NCBI GenBank assembly: GCA_016938515.1
Contig: JAFGUM010000421.1
Span: forward strand, 1-6,943
Reading direction: 5' to 3'
From: Spirochaetales bacterium
GTDB lineage: Bacteria; Spirochaetota; Spirochaetia; Treponematales; UBA12059
DNA length: 6,943 nucleotides
Shown: piece after piece, positions 1-6,351 of the stretch
Numbering within the stretch: position 1 is the first letter of the stretch
Layout: every line of letters begins with the position of its first letter
Program-made: the position numbers and the translations under genes
The notes under the pieces: model-generated
What the model was told of the DNA's origin: nothing
The model's input: only the letters and a program-made list of their open reading frames with translations
Databases searched by the model: none

Positions 1-650
1 CCCGCGTGCGAACAACCCGTCAGTATGACGGGGGCGTGGCCGCGTACCCGCGCCACTATTGACAGGTCATCGAGCATGCCGTCTGGCCGCACCCGGCCTT
101 CGTCTATCGTCGCGAGTCCACCAATGCCTACTTCCTCGTAGTCGGTCTGCCTCTTGACCTCGCCGGTCGTAAACAGGCCCGGCATCAGTTCCAGTGGGTC
201 GGTGGTAAGGTACAGCGTCGCACCCGCTTCCTTTATCTTCTCCTCGCTGTCTCCGGCCATCACGCCAACGTGCCTGAGGAAGGGCGACGTGATGAAGTTG
301 AGTCGGAACATCGACGGGTGAGCCACTACGGGCAGGTCTTGCTTTCCCGTCGCCTTTAGTATCTCGACGAGGCCCTGCGTGTGGTCGTAGTGGCAGTGGG
401 TGATGACGATGGCGTCGATGCACGATGGGTCTATGCCCATCGTCTTGAAGTTGTACAGGAGGCCGGTCGGGTTCTGGCCCACGTCCATGAGAACGTTCTT
501 CGTTACACCACCCCCGGTGGCTCTGATGAGCAGAGAAATGCCGTGCTGCCCGAGGTACGGGCTTTCGTACAGCACCGTGTCCTCTGCCATCACGAAGATT
601 TCGAGGTCGTCGAGCTGGTTTTTAGGATCGGGGTCTTTTGGATCTGTCAC
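1..650 (-). CDS. Metallo-beta-lactamase-fold hydrolase, COG1237 type (partial, C-terminus beyond window)
   Basis: About 216 residues are visible, and the frame stays open off the left edge. Residues 85-90 read HCHYDH, the HxHxDH metal-binding signature of the metallo-beta-lactamase fold, preceded by a hydrophobic strand (IDAIVIT) and followed by TQGL. The segment MDVGQNPTGLLYNF (55-68) and the final visible residues ILTGCSHA (209-216), which carry a further likely metal-ligand His215, are typical of COG1237. That family is often annotated as dihydropterin ribofuranosyl-aminobenzene 5'-phosphate synthase-like, but most members have no proven substrate, so only a cytoplasmic metal-dependent hydrolase can be claimed. 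The GTG start at 650 is chosen because AAGGAGG (658-664) lies 7 nt upstream. No signal peptide is seen. It follows brnQ by 13 nt and is almost certainly co-transcribed with it. The true length is unknown. Confidence 0.88.
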   Translation of the reverse strand, partial: MTDPKDPDPKNQLDDLEIFVMAEDTVLYESPYLGQHGISLLIRATGGGVTKNVLMDVGQNPTGLLYNFKTMGIDPSCIDAIVITHCHYDHTQGLVEILKATGKQDLPVVAHPSMFRLNFITSPFLRHVGVMAGDSEEKIKEAGATLYLTTDPLELMPGLFTTGEVKRQTDYEEVGIGGLATIDEGRVRPDGMLDDLSIVARVRGHAPVILTGCSHA

Positions 651-657
651 GCGGATG

Positions 658-664
658 CCTCCTT
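658..664 (-). promoter_or_regulatory. Shine-Dalgarno sequence of the MBL hydrolase gene
   Basis: AAGGAGG reads on the minus strand 7 nt before the GTG at 650. Its first base is the last base of the brnQ TGA stop (664-666), so ribosomes finishing brnQ end on top of the next initiation site. This fixes the GTG start and suggests translational coupling. Confidence 0.8.
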
Positions 665-1992
665 CAACTCACTGCCGGCGCGGAGCCGGAGAACGATCGC
701 TTTGCTTCTCCGCTGATGAGCGCGGCTACAAGCATGACTGCAACTGTTGGCAGAAGCCATCCAAAGCTTACCGTGCCCATCGGCAGCTTTGATACGATGG
801 CGCTCACGAAGTTGCCGGGGAAACCCATGGCACCCAGGAAGTCGCCTACGCTGAAGAGCACGGAGGTGGCTACACCGGCGGCTACCGTTACCTTGAACTG
901 GTTGAACTTCTTGAACTGCGAGGTGAGTATCAGCACGATTACCGACGGGTACACAAGGAGCAACCACGGCACCGTAAACCGCACTATCCGGGAGAGGCCG
1001 ACAAGACCCATGATAAAGCCGGCAACGCTCGCACCGATGGTTATCCACAGGTATTTTACCTTGCCGCCGCTCACTTCTGTAAACATGTCGCCGGCCATCG
1101 ACGTGATGCTCGCCGAGGTGGTGATGCACGCGAGCGCGATGAGAACCGCGAAGATCGCCTTGCCTATGGCGCCGAGCAGAGAGCCGGCTATCTCGACAGA
1201 CAGCACGCCTATCTCTGCCTGGGGAAACAGGGTTCCCGTGCTGGCGCCGAGGTAGACGAGTCCGGTGGAGGTAACGCCGAGGGCTATGGCGGTAAAGAAG
1301 CCAAGCCGTATGAGGTTTGCCGTCTGTGATGGCTTGTCCTCAACCTTGCGCAGCTTGAGCTCGTTGAGTATCCAGCCGCCCAGCAGGAAGGCTGCGAGCG
1401 CGTTCATCGTGTTGTAGCCGTTGAGCAAGCCTCCGCCTATGGCATTCTTCATGCCTTCCGCGGCTACCTGGCCGTTGGGGGCGATGACGCCCTTGATGAG
1501 CAGAATGACTATAAAGAGGATGAGTGCTGGTGACAGAAGCTTTCCCAGCCTGTCTATCACCTTGGAGCGGGACGAGGCGAGGTAGAAGTTGAGCAGGAAG
1601 TAGACGAGCAGCGTGAGCCAGAGCGGCACAGCCGGGAAGAACGAGGCTACCGACATTTCATGCGTCGCTGATGATACCCTGGGCAAGATGAACAGGATCT
1701 GTATCAGGATAGGAATAATTACGTAGACGCCACCTATGGCCTTGCCCAGGACGTCTCTTGAGATGCCGGCCATCGTCTTGTCCTGGCGAGCTACTCCCAT
1801 GTACGCCAGCCAGACGCCGATGCTGTTCATGATAAAATAGCCGAGAGCGGCCGGGAACCATGCCGAACCGGCGTCACGTCCGAGAACCGCCGGGAAGATA
1901 ACGTCCCCGACGCCAAAGTGACCCGCGAACATCGCCCCGGAGATGACCAGCAGCGTTGCCAGTGGCAGATACCTTTTTGTTGATTCGCCCAT
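664..1992 (-). CDS. brnQ: BrnQ-type branched-chain amino acid:cation symporter (LIVCS family)
   Basis: An integral membrane carrier of 442 residues, close to the E. coli BrnQ length of about 439. This family imports Leu, Ile and Val with Na+ or H+. Many hydrophobic segments fit about 12 transmembrane helices, for example near residues 10-30, 44-66, 86-104, 122-140, 153-170, 278-300, 314-334, 340-358 and 406-426. Family landmarks are a GxGxxIFP motif at 27-34, NGYNTMNALAA at 191-201, ACITTSASITS at 288-298, TVPWLLLVYPS at 340-350, and a LPMG...FGWLLPTV ending that lines up with the E. coli C-terminus. The first motif reads GVGD where the usual form is GAGN. The ATG at 1992 is supported by a double Shine-Dalgarno sequence. 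It leads a unit with the MBL hydrolase and is divergent from the glycosylase gene. The family call is firm, but the exact amino acid specificity is inferred. Confidence 0.9.
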   Translation of the reverse strand: MGESTKRYLPLATLLVISGAMFAGHFGVGDVIFPAVLGRDAGSAWFPAALGYFIMNSIGVWLAYMGVARQDKTMAGISRDVLGKAIGGVYVIIPILIQILFILPRVSSATHEMSVASFFPAVPLWLTLLVYFLLNFYLASSRSKVIDRLGKLLSPALILFIVILLIKGVIAPNGQVAAEGMKNAIGGGLLNGYNTMNALAAFLLGGWILNELKLRKVEDKPSQTANLIRLGFFTAIALGVTSTGLVYLGASTGTLFPQAEIGVLSVEIAGSLLGAIGKAIFAVLIALACITTSASITSMAGDMFTEVSGGKVKYLWITIGASVAGFIMGLVGLSRIVRFTVPWLLLVYPSVIVLILTSQFKKFNQFKVTVAAGVATSVLFSVGDFLGAMGFPGNFVSAIVSKLPMGTVSFGWLLPTVAVMLVAALISGEAKRSFSGSAPAVS

Positions 1993-1997
1993 ACGTG

Positions 1998-2009
1998 CTC
2001 CTTCTCCTT
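1998..2009 (-). promoter_or_regulatory. Tandem Shine-Dalgarno sequences of brnQ
   Basis: Two back-to-back AAGGAG hexamers read on the minus strand at 2004-2009 and 1998-2003. The proximal copy lies 5 nt before the ATG. The distal copy overlaps a short potential hairpin, CCTT-AAA-AAGG (2006-2016). Confidence 0.7.
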
Positions 2010-2066
2010 TTTAAGGCTTCCGCGGGCTGGGTAGCGCACAGGGCCACCTGCTCCCGGAACGCCCGA

Positions 2067-2095
2067 ATAGTGGCATATGCTAGTTACGCTGTCAA
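2067..2095 (-). promoter_or_regulatory. Predicted sigma70-type promoter of brnQ
   Basis: On the minus strand there is a perfect -35 TTGACA (2090-2095), a 17-nt spacer and a weak -10 CACTAT (2067-2072) that keeps the key A2, A5 and T6. The start of transcription would be near 2060, giving a leader of about 68 nt. The spacer contains the 8-bp palindrome GCATATGC (2073-2080), a possible operator. This is prediction by eye only. Confidence 0.5.
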
Positions 2096-2109
2096 TCTAT
2101 CTGTATCTT
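2081..2109 (+). promoter_or_regulatory. Weak candidate promoter for the AlkA-like glycosylase gene
   Basis: TAGTTA (2081-2086), a 17-nt spacer and TATCTT (2104-2109) make a poor -35 with a fair -10, facing right and placing transcription near 2116. It overlaps the -35 region of the brnQ promoter on the other strand, so the two could compete. Support is limited to spacing and partial consensus. Confidence 0.3.
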
Positions 2110-2144
2110 GCCACGGGAGACGGTTCCGGGTATCGTCCGTGCCA

Positions 2145-2777
2145 ATGTATACCACGGAGTACTGGGACGCCGCCGCCGTTTTTCTCAGCCACAACGACGC
2201 TGTACTGGCGACACTCATCGAGCGGCACCGTGGCGAGCGGCTTTCGGGTAGCGGCGATGCCTTTAGGACGCTCGTCAACGCCATCGTTGGGCAGCAAATA
2301 TCAGTAACGGTGGCATCGGCAATCTGGAGCCGCCTCGTGGCGCGCTTTCCCCGCATCGATCCTGAGACGCTGGCAAGCGCCGATCCCCAGAATTTACGGC
2401 TGTGTGGCCTCTCGGCGCGCAAAGTCGAGTACATCAGCGGGTTGGCCACGGATTTTTTGCGAGATGACTATTCGCCAGATAGCTTTGACCGGCTTGACGA
2501 CGATGCCGTGCGGCAACGGCTGTGTGCCTTGCGTGGTATTGGTCCGTGGACGGCGGAGATGTTCCTCATATTTCATCTGCACAGGCCCGACGTCCTGCCG
2601 CTTGGCGACATTGGCCTGCATCGTTCGGCGCAGAGGCTCTACGGCTGGCCGGCGGACGAGGCTCCATCGGACACGAAAAAGCGCCTTGCCGAGCTGGGCG
2701 AGGCCTGGCGGCCGTGGCGAACGGTGGCTGTGTGGTACTTGTGGCGAGACCTGGATGCCGAACCCGTCGTGTATTGA
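2145..2777 (+). CDS. DNA-3-methyladenine glycosylase, AlkA/Mag type (HhH-GPD superfamily)
   Basis: A base-excision repair enzyme of 210 residues, predicted to remove alkylated purines such as 3-methyladenine by cutting the N-glycosidic bond. Residues 44-54 (VNAIVGQQISV) are the typical entry to the HhH-GPD fold. Residues 126-140 (LCALRGIGPWTAEMF) form the helix-hairpin-helix that grips DNA. In LPLGDIGLHR (151-160), Asp155 sits at the position of the catalytic aspartate of AlkA. It lacks the N-terminal domain of E. coli AlkA, so it resembles the short Mag1-like forms. No iron-sulfur cysteine cluster is present, which argues against EndoIII/MutY. The ATG at 2145 is chosen because the protein lines up with the family from there. 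The open frame reaches back to 1956 but that part overlaps brnQ. A GTG at 2139 is equally possible, and no clear Shine-Dalgarno sequence is seen for either. Confidence 0.87.
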   Translation: MYTTEYWDAAAVFLSHNDAVLATLIERHRGERLSGSGDAFRTLVNAIVGQQISVTVASAIWSRLVARFPRIDPETLASADPQNLRLCGLSARKVEYISGLATDFLRDDYSPDSFDRLDDDAVRQRLCALRGIGPWTAEMFLIFHLHRPDVLPLGDIGLHRSAQRLYGWPADEAPSDTKKRLAELGEAWRPWRTVAVWYLWRDLDAEPVVY

Positions 2778-2824
2778 TGCTCCACGAGTCTTTGGCCATA
2801 ATGGAGGGCGTTAGATATGCCCAC

Positions 2825-2829
2825 AGGAG
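2825..2829 (+). promoter_or_regulatory. Shine-Dalgarno sequence of the TPR gene
   Basis: AGGAG lies 7 nt before the ATG at 2837. It decides between this start and two earlier in-frame ATGs at 2777 and 2801, which have no such motif. Confidence 0.6.
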
Positions 2830-2836
2830 TGCCTCG

Positions 2837-3601
2837 ATGCGATCTAGAATTGTAGTTGTGGTCGCGCTGACCCTCGCTTCATACGCTGCGGTGCAGGGTG
2901 TCGCACAGCCGTCCAACCAGGAACCCCGCGCATCGGCTACCCAGGCCGAGACGAGCGTCCAGAGCGCAGCGCCAGCACCGGCACCCACAGCTTTGATGGC
3001 GCAGCAAAAGCCAGACGCCCTGCTCCTGTACAAGCAGGGACGCGATCTTGATGCTGTGGGGAAAAGGGTTGAAGCCGTAGCCAAGTACAAGGAGTCGGTA
3101 GCGGTGTGCGATCGGGAGCTCGCGGCAGATCCCACGCGCATGGACGCGTATACCGTCAAGTGCTGGAGCCTGTTCAGGCTTGAGCGCTACCGCGATGTCA
3201 TAGCGATAGGCAACGCGGGGCTCAAGGTGCGCTTCGACGCTCGAATTGTCGAAGTGATGGGCGAAGCGTACTTCCACAGCAACGATGATGCCAACGCGAT
3301 ACGGTATCTGCAGCGCTACCTGGACAACGTAGGAGAGTACGGCGACAGGGTGCCCACGGCCTACTTCTACATGGCCGAGAGCTACCTGCGGCAGAAGCGA
3401 CTCGATCATGCGGATATCGCGTATACCATTGCCGTGTACCGCGAACCCGGGGTAGCCCGGTGGTGGTATCGCTACGCCGCTCTTGTTGAATCGCTCGGCG
3501 AGTACAAACGCGCCTACGACCTGTACGCCCGCGCGCTCAGGCTCAGCCCCGGGCTTGCCGAGGCAGTCGCCGGACAGGCTCGCGTAAAGGCCCGGTTGTA
3601 G
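2837..3601 (+). CDS. Exported tetratricopeptide-repeat protein
   Basis: A protein of 254 residues. Residues 1-23 look like a signal peptide or N-terminal anchor: positive MRSR, then a hydrophobic run, then GVAQ as a possible signal peptidase I site. There is no lipobox cysteine. Residues 24-57 are a disordered Ala/Pro/Gln/Ser-rich linker. From about 60 to 241 there are roughly five TPR-like units (about 60-93, 102-135, 136-168, 174-207 and 208-241), with clear motifs such as AYFYMAESYLRQKRLDHADIAY and AYDLYARALRLSPGLAEA. TPRs are protein-binding scaffolds, so the likely role is as an adaptor in the periplasm or cell envelope; no enzyme domain is visible. It resembles TPR proteins I associate with spirochaetes. 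It starts 59 nt after the glycosylase gene and may be read from the same transcript. The partner is unknown. Confidence 0.82.
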   Translation: MRSRIVVVVALTLASYAAVQGVAQPSNQEPRASATQAETSVQSAAPAPAPTALMAQQKPDALLLYKQGRDLDAVGKRVEAVAKYKESVAVCDRELAADPTRMDAYTVKCWSLFRLERYRDVIAIGNAGLKVRFDARIVEVMGEAYFHSNDDANAIRYLQRYLDNVGEYGDRVPTAYFYMAESYLRQKRLDHADIAYTIAVYREPGVARWWYRYAALVESLGEYKRAYDLYARALRLSPGLAEAVAGQARVKARL

Positions 3602-3609
3602 GCGCCTCG

Positions 3610-5628
3610 TTACATGAGGTTGACCGGATCAGGATCAATTTCCACGTAGACCGGGGCTGGGGGTTTCCAGCCGTGAAGCGCAGCTGACAGCGCCGCCCTC
3701 GCGGGCGCCGGGGTCGCCGAACGCAGAATGATATGCCGGCGCGCGTTGCCCCCAACCACGCCGAGCGGGCATTCAGCTGGTCCAAGAATATCTACCCCCG
3801 CGCCGTTCGCCCCCGCGAGTGACAGAGCCTCGGCTAAGCGGCCAGCCAGCGCGGCGGCGGCGGCTTGTACCTTGCTGGCGTCTTTGGACCGGATGACGAC
3901 TCGCAGCAGCCGTGAATACGGCGGAAAACCCAGTTCCCTGCGCACGGCCAGCTCGTCTGAGTAAAAGCCCTCGACGTCGTGCGCAGCCGCGCGCGTAAGA
4001 ACGGGGCTCGTGGGGCGGTACGTCTGCACCAGTACGCGGCCGCCTTTTACGAAGCGGCCCGCGCGGCCGGCTACCTGCGTTACGAGGCCAAACGCGCGCT
4101 CGGCTGCCCTGAAGTCTGGCAGGTTGAGCGTCGTATCAGCCAGAATCACGCCCACCAGCCGGACGCCCGGAAAGTTGAGCCCCTTGGCTACCATCTGCGT
4201 ACCCAGCAGCGCGTCTATCTTGCCGTCGCGGAACTCTTCCAGGGTTCGCTCCAGCACTCCCTTGCGGCTCATCGAGTCCGCGTCTACGCGGGCTATGCTC
4301 ATGTCTGGAAAGAGCCTCGCCGCGTCTTCTTCTACGCGCTCGGTGCCAAAGCCGGCCCAGCCCGTGTCCAATGACCCGCATACGGGGCAGGAGGTCGGCG
4401 GCGCGGCCTGGTAGCCGCAGTAGTGGCAGACGAGCCGGCCACGCTCCTTGTGGTAGGTCATGCCCACCGAGCAGTTTTTGCAGGTAAGCTCGGCGCCGCA
4501 GGTTTTACAGCTCCAGAAGTACGAGAACCCCCTGCGGTTGAGAAAGAGGATTGACTGTCCGCCTTCCCGCTTTACCCGCCTGACCGCCTCGATGAGGCGC
4601 GCTGAGAGGGCTCCCTGTTCGGCTCGCATGTCCACCAGTTCTATGGCCGGCAGTTCGCCCCCGGCGAGCCTGCGCGATAGTGACAGCCGTTCAAGGCCTC
4701 CCTCGTTCATCATGTGCCAGGCTTCAACGCTCGGGGTGGCCGAACCCATCACGAGGCGCGCTCCCTCGGTAGCGGCCCGTCGCATCGCCACCTGGCGCGC
4801 GTGGTACCGTGGCGAAGAGCCCGCCTTGTACGAGCCTTCGTGCTCCTCGTCCAGCACTATGAGCCCGAGGTTTTGTACCGGCGCGAATACGGCGCTCCTG
4901 GCTCCTACGACGACGCGGGCTTCACCGCTCTGCACGCGCCGCCACTCGGCCAGCTTTTTGGGAGCGCTCAGGCCCGAGTGTATAACGGCGCACAAGCTGC
5001 CAAAGCGGCGCCGAACCGCGTCCACCACCTGGTGCGTCAGGGCAATTTCCGGCACGAGGTAGATAACGCCACGGCCTTCGGCAAGCGTCGCTTCTGCGGC
5101 TTCCAAAAATACTTCGGTCTTGCCCGTGCCGGTGGGGCCGTACAGGTACCAGCGGCCTTCCTGTCTGGACAGGACGCGGGCGAGGGCCGCGCGCTGCTCC
5201 GCCGATGGCACGAGCGCCGTGTCGGCGATGCGCACGTCGTCGAAGGCCGCCGCGTCACCGGAAGCCGACGCGGTGTCTCCCGCTGCGGCACGTCTGCCTG
5301 GGCGACCCGTTGGCGACACGGCCGACGGCGACATGGCCGACAGGGCTTCGCCCAGCGAGCAGAAGTACATGCCGGCGAGCCAGCGGCCCAGCGCCAGCGT
5401 TTCCGGGCCGAGTAGTGGCTGGGCGTCGACGATCCGCAGGTAGGGTTTGACGAGGCTGGGGTCTATGTCCACCGCGTCACCAGAATCGACTACCCAGCCG
5501 ACCGCGCTCCTGCCGCCGAGAGCTGCCTCGACGCGGGAGCCGATCGGCGCATCGAGCCCGTCGGGGTTTTTGTACGACCACTGCCGGTCTACTGGTACAT
5601 CAAAGGCTACCGATACGTACGCGGGCAT
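3610..5628 (-). CDS. priA: Primosomal protein N', replication restart DNA helicase PriA
   Basis: A 672-residue superfamily 2 3'-to-5' helicase that recognises stalled forks and starts primosome assembly to reload the replicative helicase. Residues 1 to about 100 are the N-terminal DNA-binding domain. The helicase core has Walker A GPTGTGKT (164-171), DEEH (260-263), GSATPS (295-300), LLGTQMVAKGLNFP (474-487) and QVAGRAGR (518-525). Eight cysteines in four CxxC pairs (374/377, 383/386, 401/404, 414/417) form the two-zinc module inserted in the core. The C-terminal domain ends in the characteristic DPDPVNLM. It is somewhat shorter than E. coli PriA (about 732). An Ala/Ser/Gly-rich linker lies at about 97-130. 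The start at 5628 matches the family N-terminus and overlaps the udg stop by one base (TAATG), with AGAGG just upstream. The frame is open further upstream, but that stretch is inside udg and is unrelated to PriA. Confidence 0.96.
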   Translation of the reverse strand: MPAYVSVAFDVPVDRQWSYKNPDGLDAPIGSRVEAALGGRSAVGWVVDSGDAVDIDPSLVKPYLRIVDAQPLLGPETLALGRWLAGMYFCSLGEALSAMSPSAVSPTGRPGRRAAAGDTASASGDAAAFDDVRIADTALVPSAEQRAALARVLSRQEGRWYLYGPTGTGKTEVFLEAAEATLAEGRGVIYLVPEIALTHQVVDAVRRRFGSLCAVIHSGLSAPKKLAEWRRVQSGEARVVVGARSAVFAPVQNLGLIVLDEEHEGSYKAGSSPRYHARQVAMRRAATEGARLVMGSATPSVEAWHMMNEGGLERLSLSRRLAGGELPAIELVDMRAEQGALSARLIEAVRRVKREGGQSILFLNRRGFSYFWSCKTCGAELTCKNCSVGMTYHKERGRLVCHYCGYQAAPPTSCPVCGSLDTGWAGFGTERVEEDAARLFPDMSIARVDADSMSRKGVLERTLEEFRDGKIDALLGTQMVAKGLNFPGVRLVGVILADTTLNLPDFRAAERAFGLVTQVAGRAGRFVKGGRVLVQTYRPTSPVLTRAAAHDVEGFYSDELAVRRELGFPPYSRLLRVVIRSKDASKVQAAAAALAGRLAEALSLAGANGAGVDILGPAECPLGVVGGNARRHIILRSATPAPARAALSAALHGWKPPAPVYVEIDPDPVNLM
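5312..5341 (-). repeat. 15-bp in-frame tandem duplication inside priA
   Basis: Two adjacent 15-bp units (5312-5326 and 5327-5341) differ at one base. In the priA frame they encode SAMSP and SAVSP (residues 97-106), at the junction between the DNA-binding domain and the helicase core, just before the low-complexity linker. Confidence 0.75.
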
Positions 5629-6344
5629 TACCTCTGGTCCAGCTCGTCCAGGATGGATTTGAGGAGCTTCAGGTCTTCCCACGCCGGCCGCTTGAGTTCT
5701 TCGTTGCGGAGCAGGGCGCTCGGGTGGTACGTAGCTACGAGGGGCAGGCCGTGGAACTCGTGCCGCTCGCCACGGAGCCTCCCGATGCCCGTTTTGGCGC
5801 CCAGCAAGGCCTGCGCCGGAATGCGTCCAACCGCGAGGAAGGCGCGGGGTTTTAGTATGGCGATCTGTCGTTCGAGGTACGGCATGCACGCGGCCTGTTC
5901 GTCCGGGGCCGGATCCCGGTTCATCGGCGGCCTGCACTTGACGATGTTGCCTATAAAGCAGTTCGTCTCGCGCGATAACCCTATGGCGGCCAGCATCTTG
6001 TCCAGGAGCTGCCCCGCGGGGCCGATGAACGGTATACCTGTTTTGTCTTCTTCGGCACCGGGTCCTTCTCCTATCACCATGACGAGCGGGCGCGTAGAGC
6101 CCAGACCGGGGACGACGCGGTTGCGGCCAGCCGACAGCCGGCACTTCTGGCAGCGCGCGGCTTCCGCGGCTATCGCTTCGAGGCTGTCGTTGGCAGGAGC
6201 TGGCTCCATACGCAGTCCGGTGCTCGGCGATTCAATTATCACCGCAAAGTCGGGGAGCGCGCGGCGGCTGTGGTACCCGTCCGCCAGGCTATCCTCGACG
6301 ATAGACAGCGCTTCGAACAGGCTTGCCCTGCCATCGGTTTTCAT
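5628..6344 (-). CDS. udg: Type 4 (Fe-S) uracil-DNA glycosylase
   Basis: A 238-residue cytoplasmic repair enzyme that removes uracil, from cytosine deamination or dUTP misincorporation, and so begins base-excision repair. Four cysteines, C65 and C68 (CQKC), C137 (IVKCRPP) and C153 (EQAACMPYLERQI), match the 4Fe-4S ligands of family 4 UDGs. Motif 1 is GEGPGAEED (92-100), continuing as TGIPFIGPAGQLLD, and the second active-site motif is HPSALLR (207-213). About 55 residues precede the catalytic domain; such an extension (GYHSRR...) is, as far as I recall, seen in spirochaete homologues. The ATG at 6344 is 7 nt after the stop of the upstream CNB gene and has no strong Shine-Dalgarno sequence, so coupling to the upstream gene is likely. 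A start nearer the catalytic domain, such as Met46, cannot be excluded. Its TAA overlaps the priA ATG. Confidence 0.93.
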   Translation of the reverse strand: MKTDGRASLFEALSIVEDSLADGYHSRRALPDFAVIIESPSTGLRMEPAPANDSLEAIAAEAARCQKCRLSAGRNRVVPGLGSTRPLVMVIGEGPGAEEDKTGIPFIGPAGQLLDKMLAAIGLSRETNCFIGNIVKCRPPMNRDPAPDEQAACMPYLERQIAILKPRAFLAVGRIPAQALLGAKTGIGRLRGERHEFHGLPLVATYHPSALLRNEELKRPAWEDLKLLKSILDELDQR

Positions 6345-6351
6345 CGTGCCA

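Noticed and set aside
67..423. A 118-codon minus-strand open frame at the left edge.
   Set aside because: It is out of frame with the MBL hydrolase, which carries the HxHxDH motif over the same bases; the frame is Arg/His-rich.
638..1255. A 205-codon plus-strand open frame opposite the brnQ 3' half.
   Set aside because: It is a mirror of a clear membrane transporter, with no Shine-Dalgarno sequence or domain.
1956..2144. An upstream extension of the glycosylase frame with a hydrophobic stretch that could be taken for a signal peptide.
   Set aside because: It overlaps the start of brnQ and the divergent promoters, and a secreted DNA glycosylase makes no sense; family homology starts near 2145.
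2084..3409. Several minus-strand open frames opposite the glycosylase and TPR genes.
   Set aside because: They are shadow frames of two supported genes, with no domain, start signal or plausible composition.
4714..5415. A 233-codon plus-strand open frame opposite priA.
   Set aside because: It is antisense to strongly conserved helicase motifs and is Arg/Gly/His-rich without domain features.
5629..6144. The priA frame stays open 172 codons upstream of the chosen start, which would give an 844-residue protein.
   Set aside because: The extra part lies wholly inside udg in another frame, is Arg/Pro/Gly-rich with no family match, and PriA homology begins exactly at the 5628 ATG.
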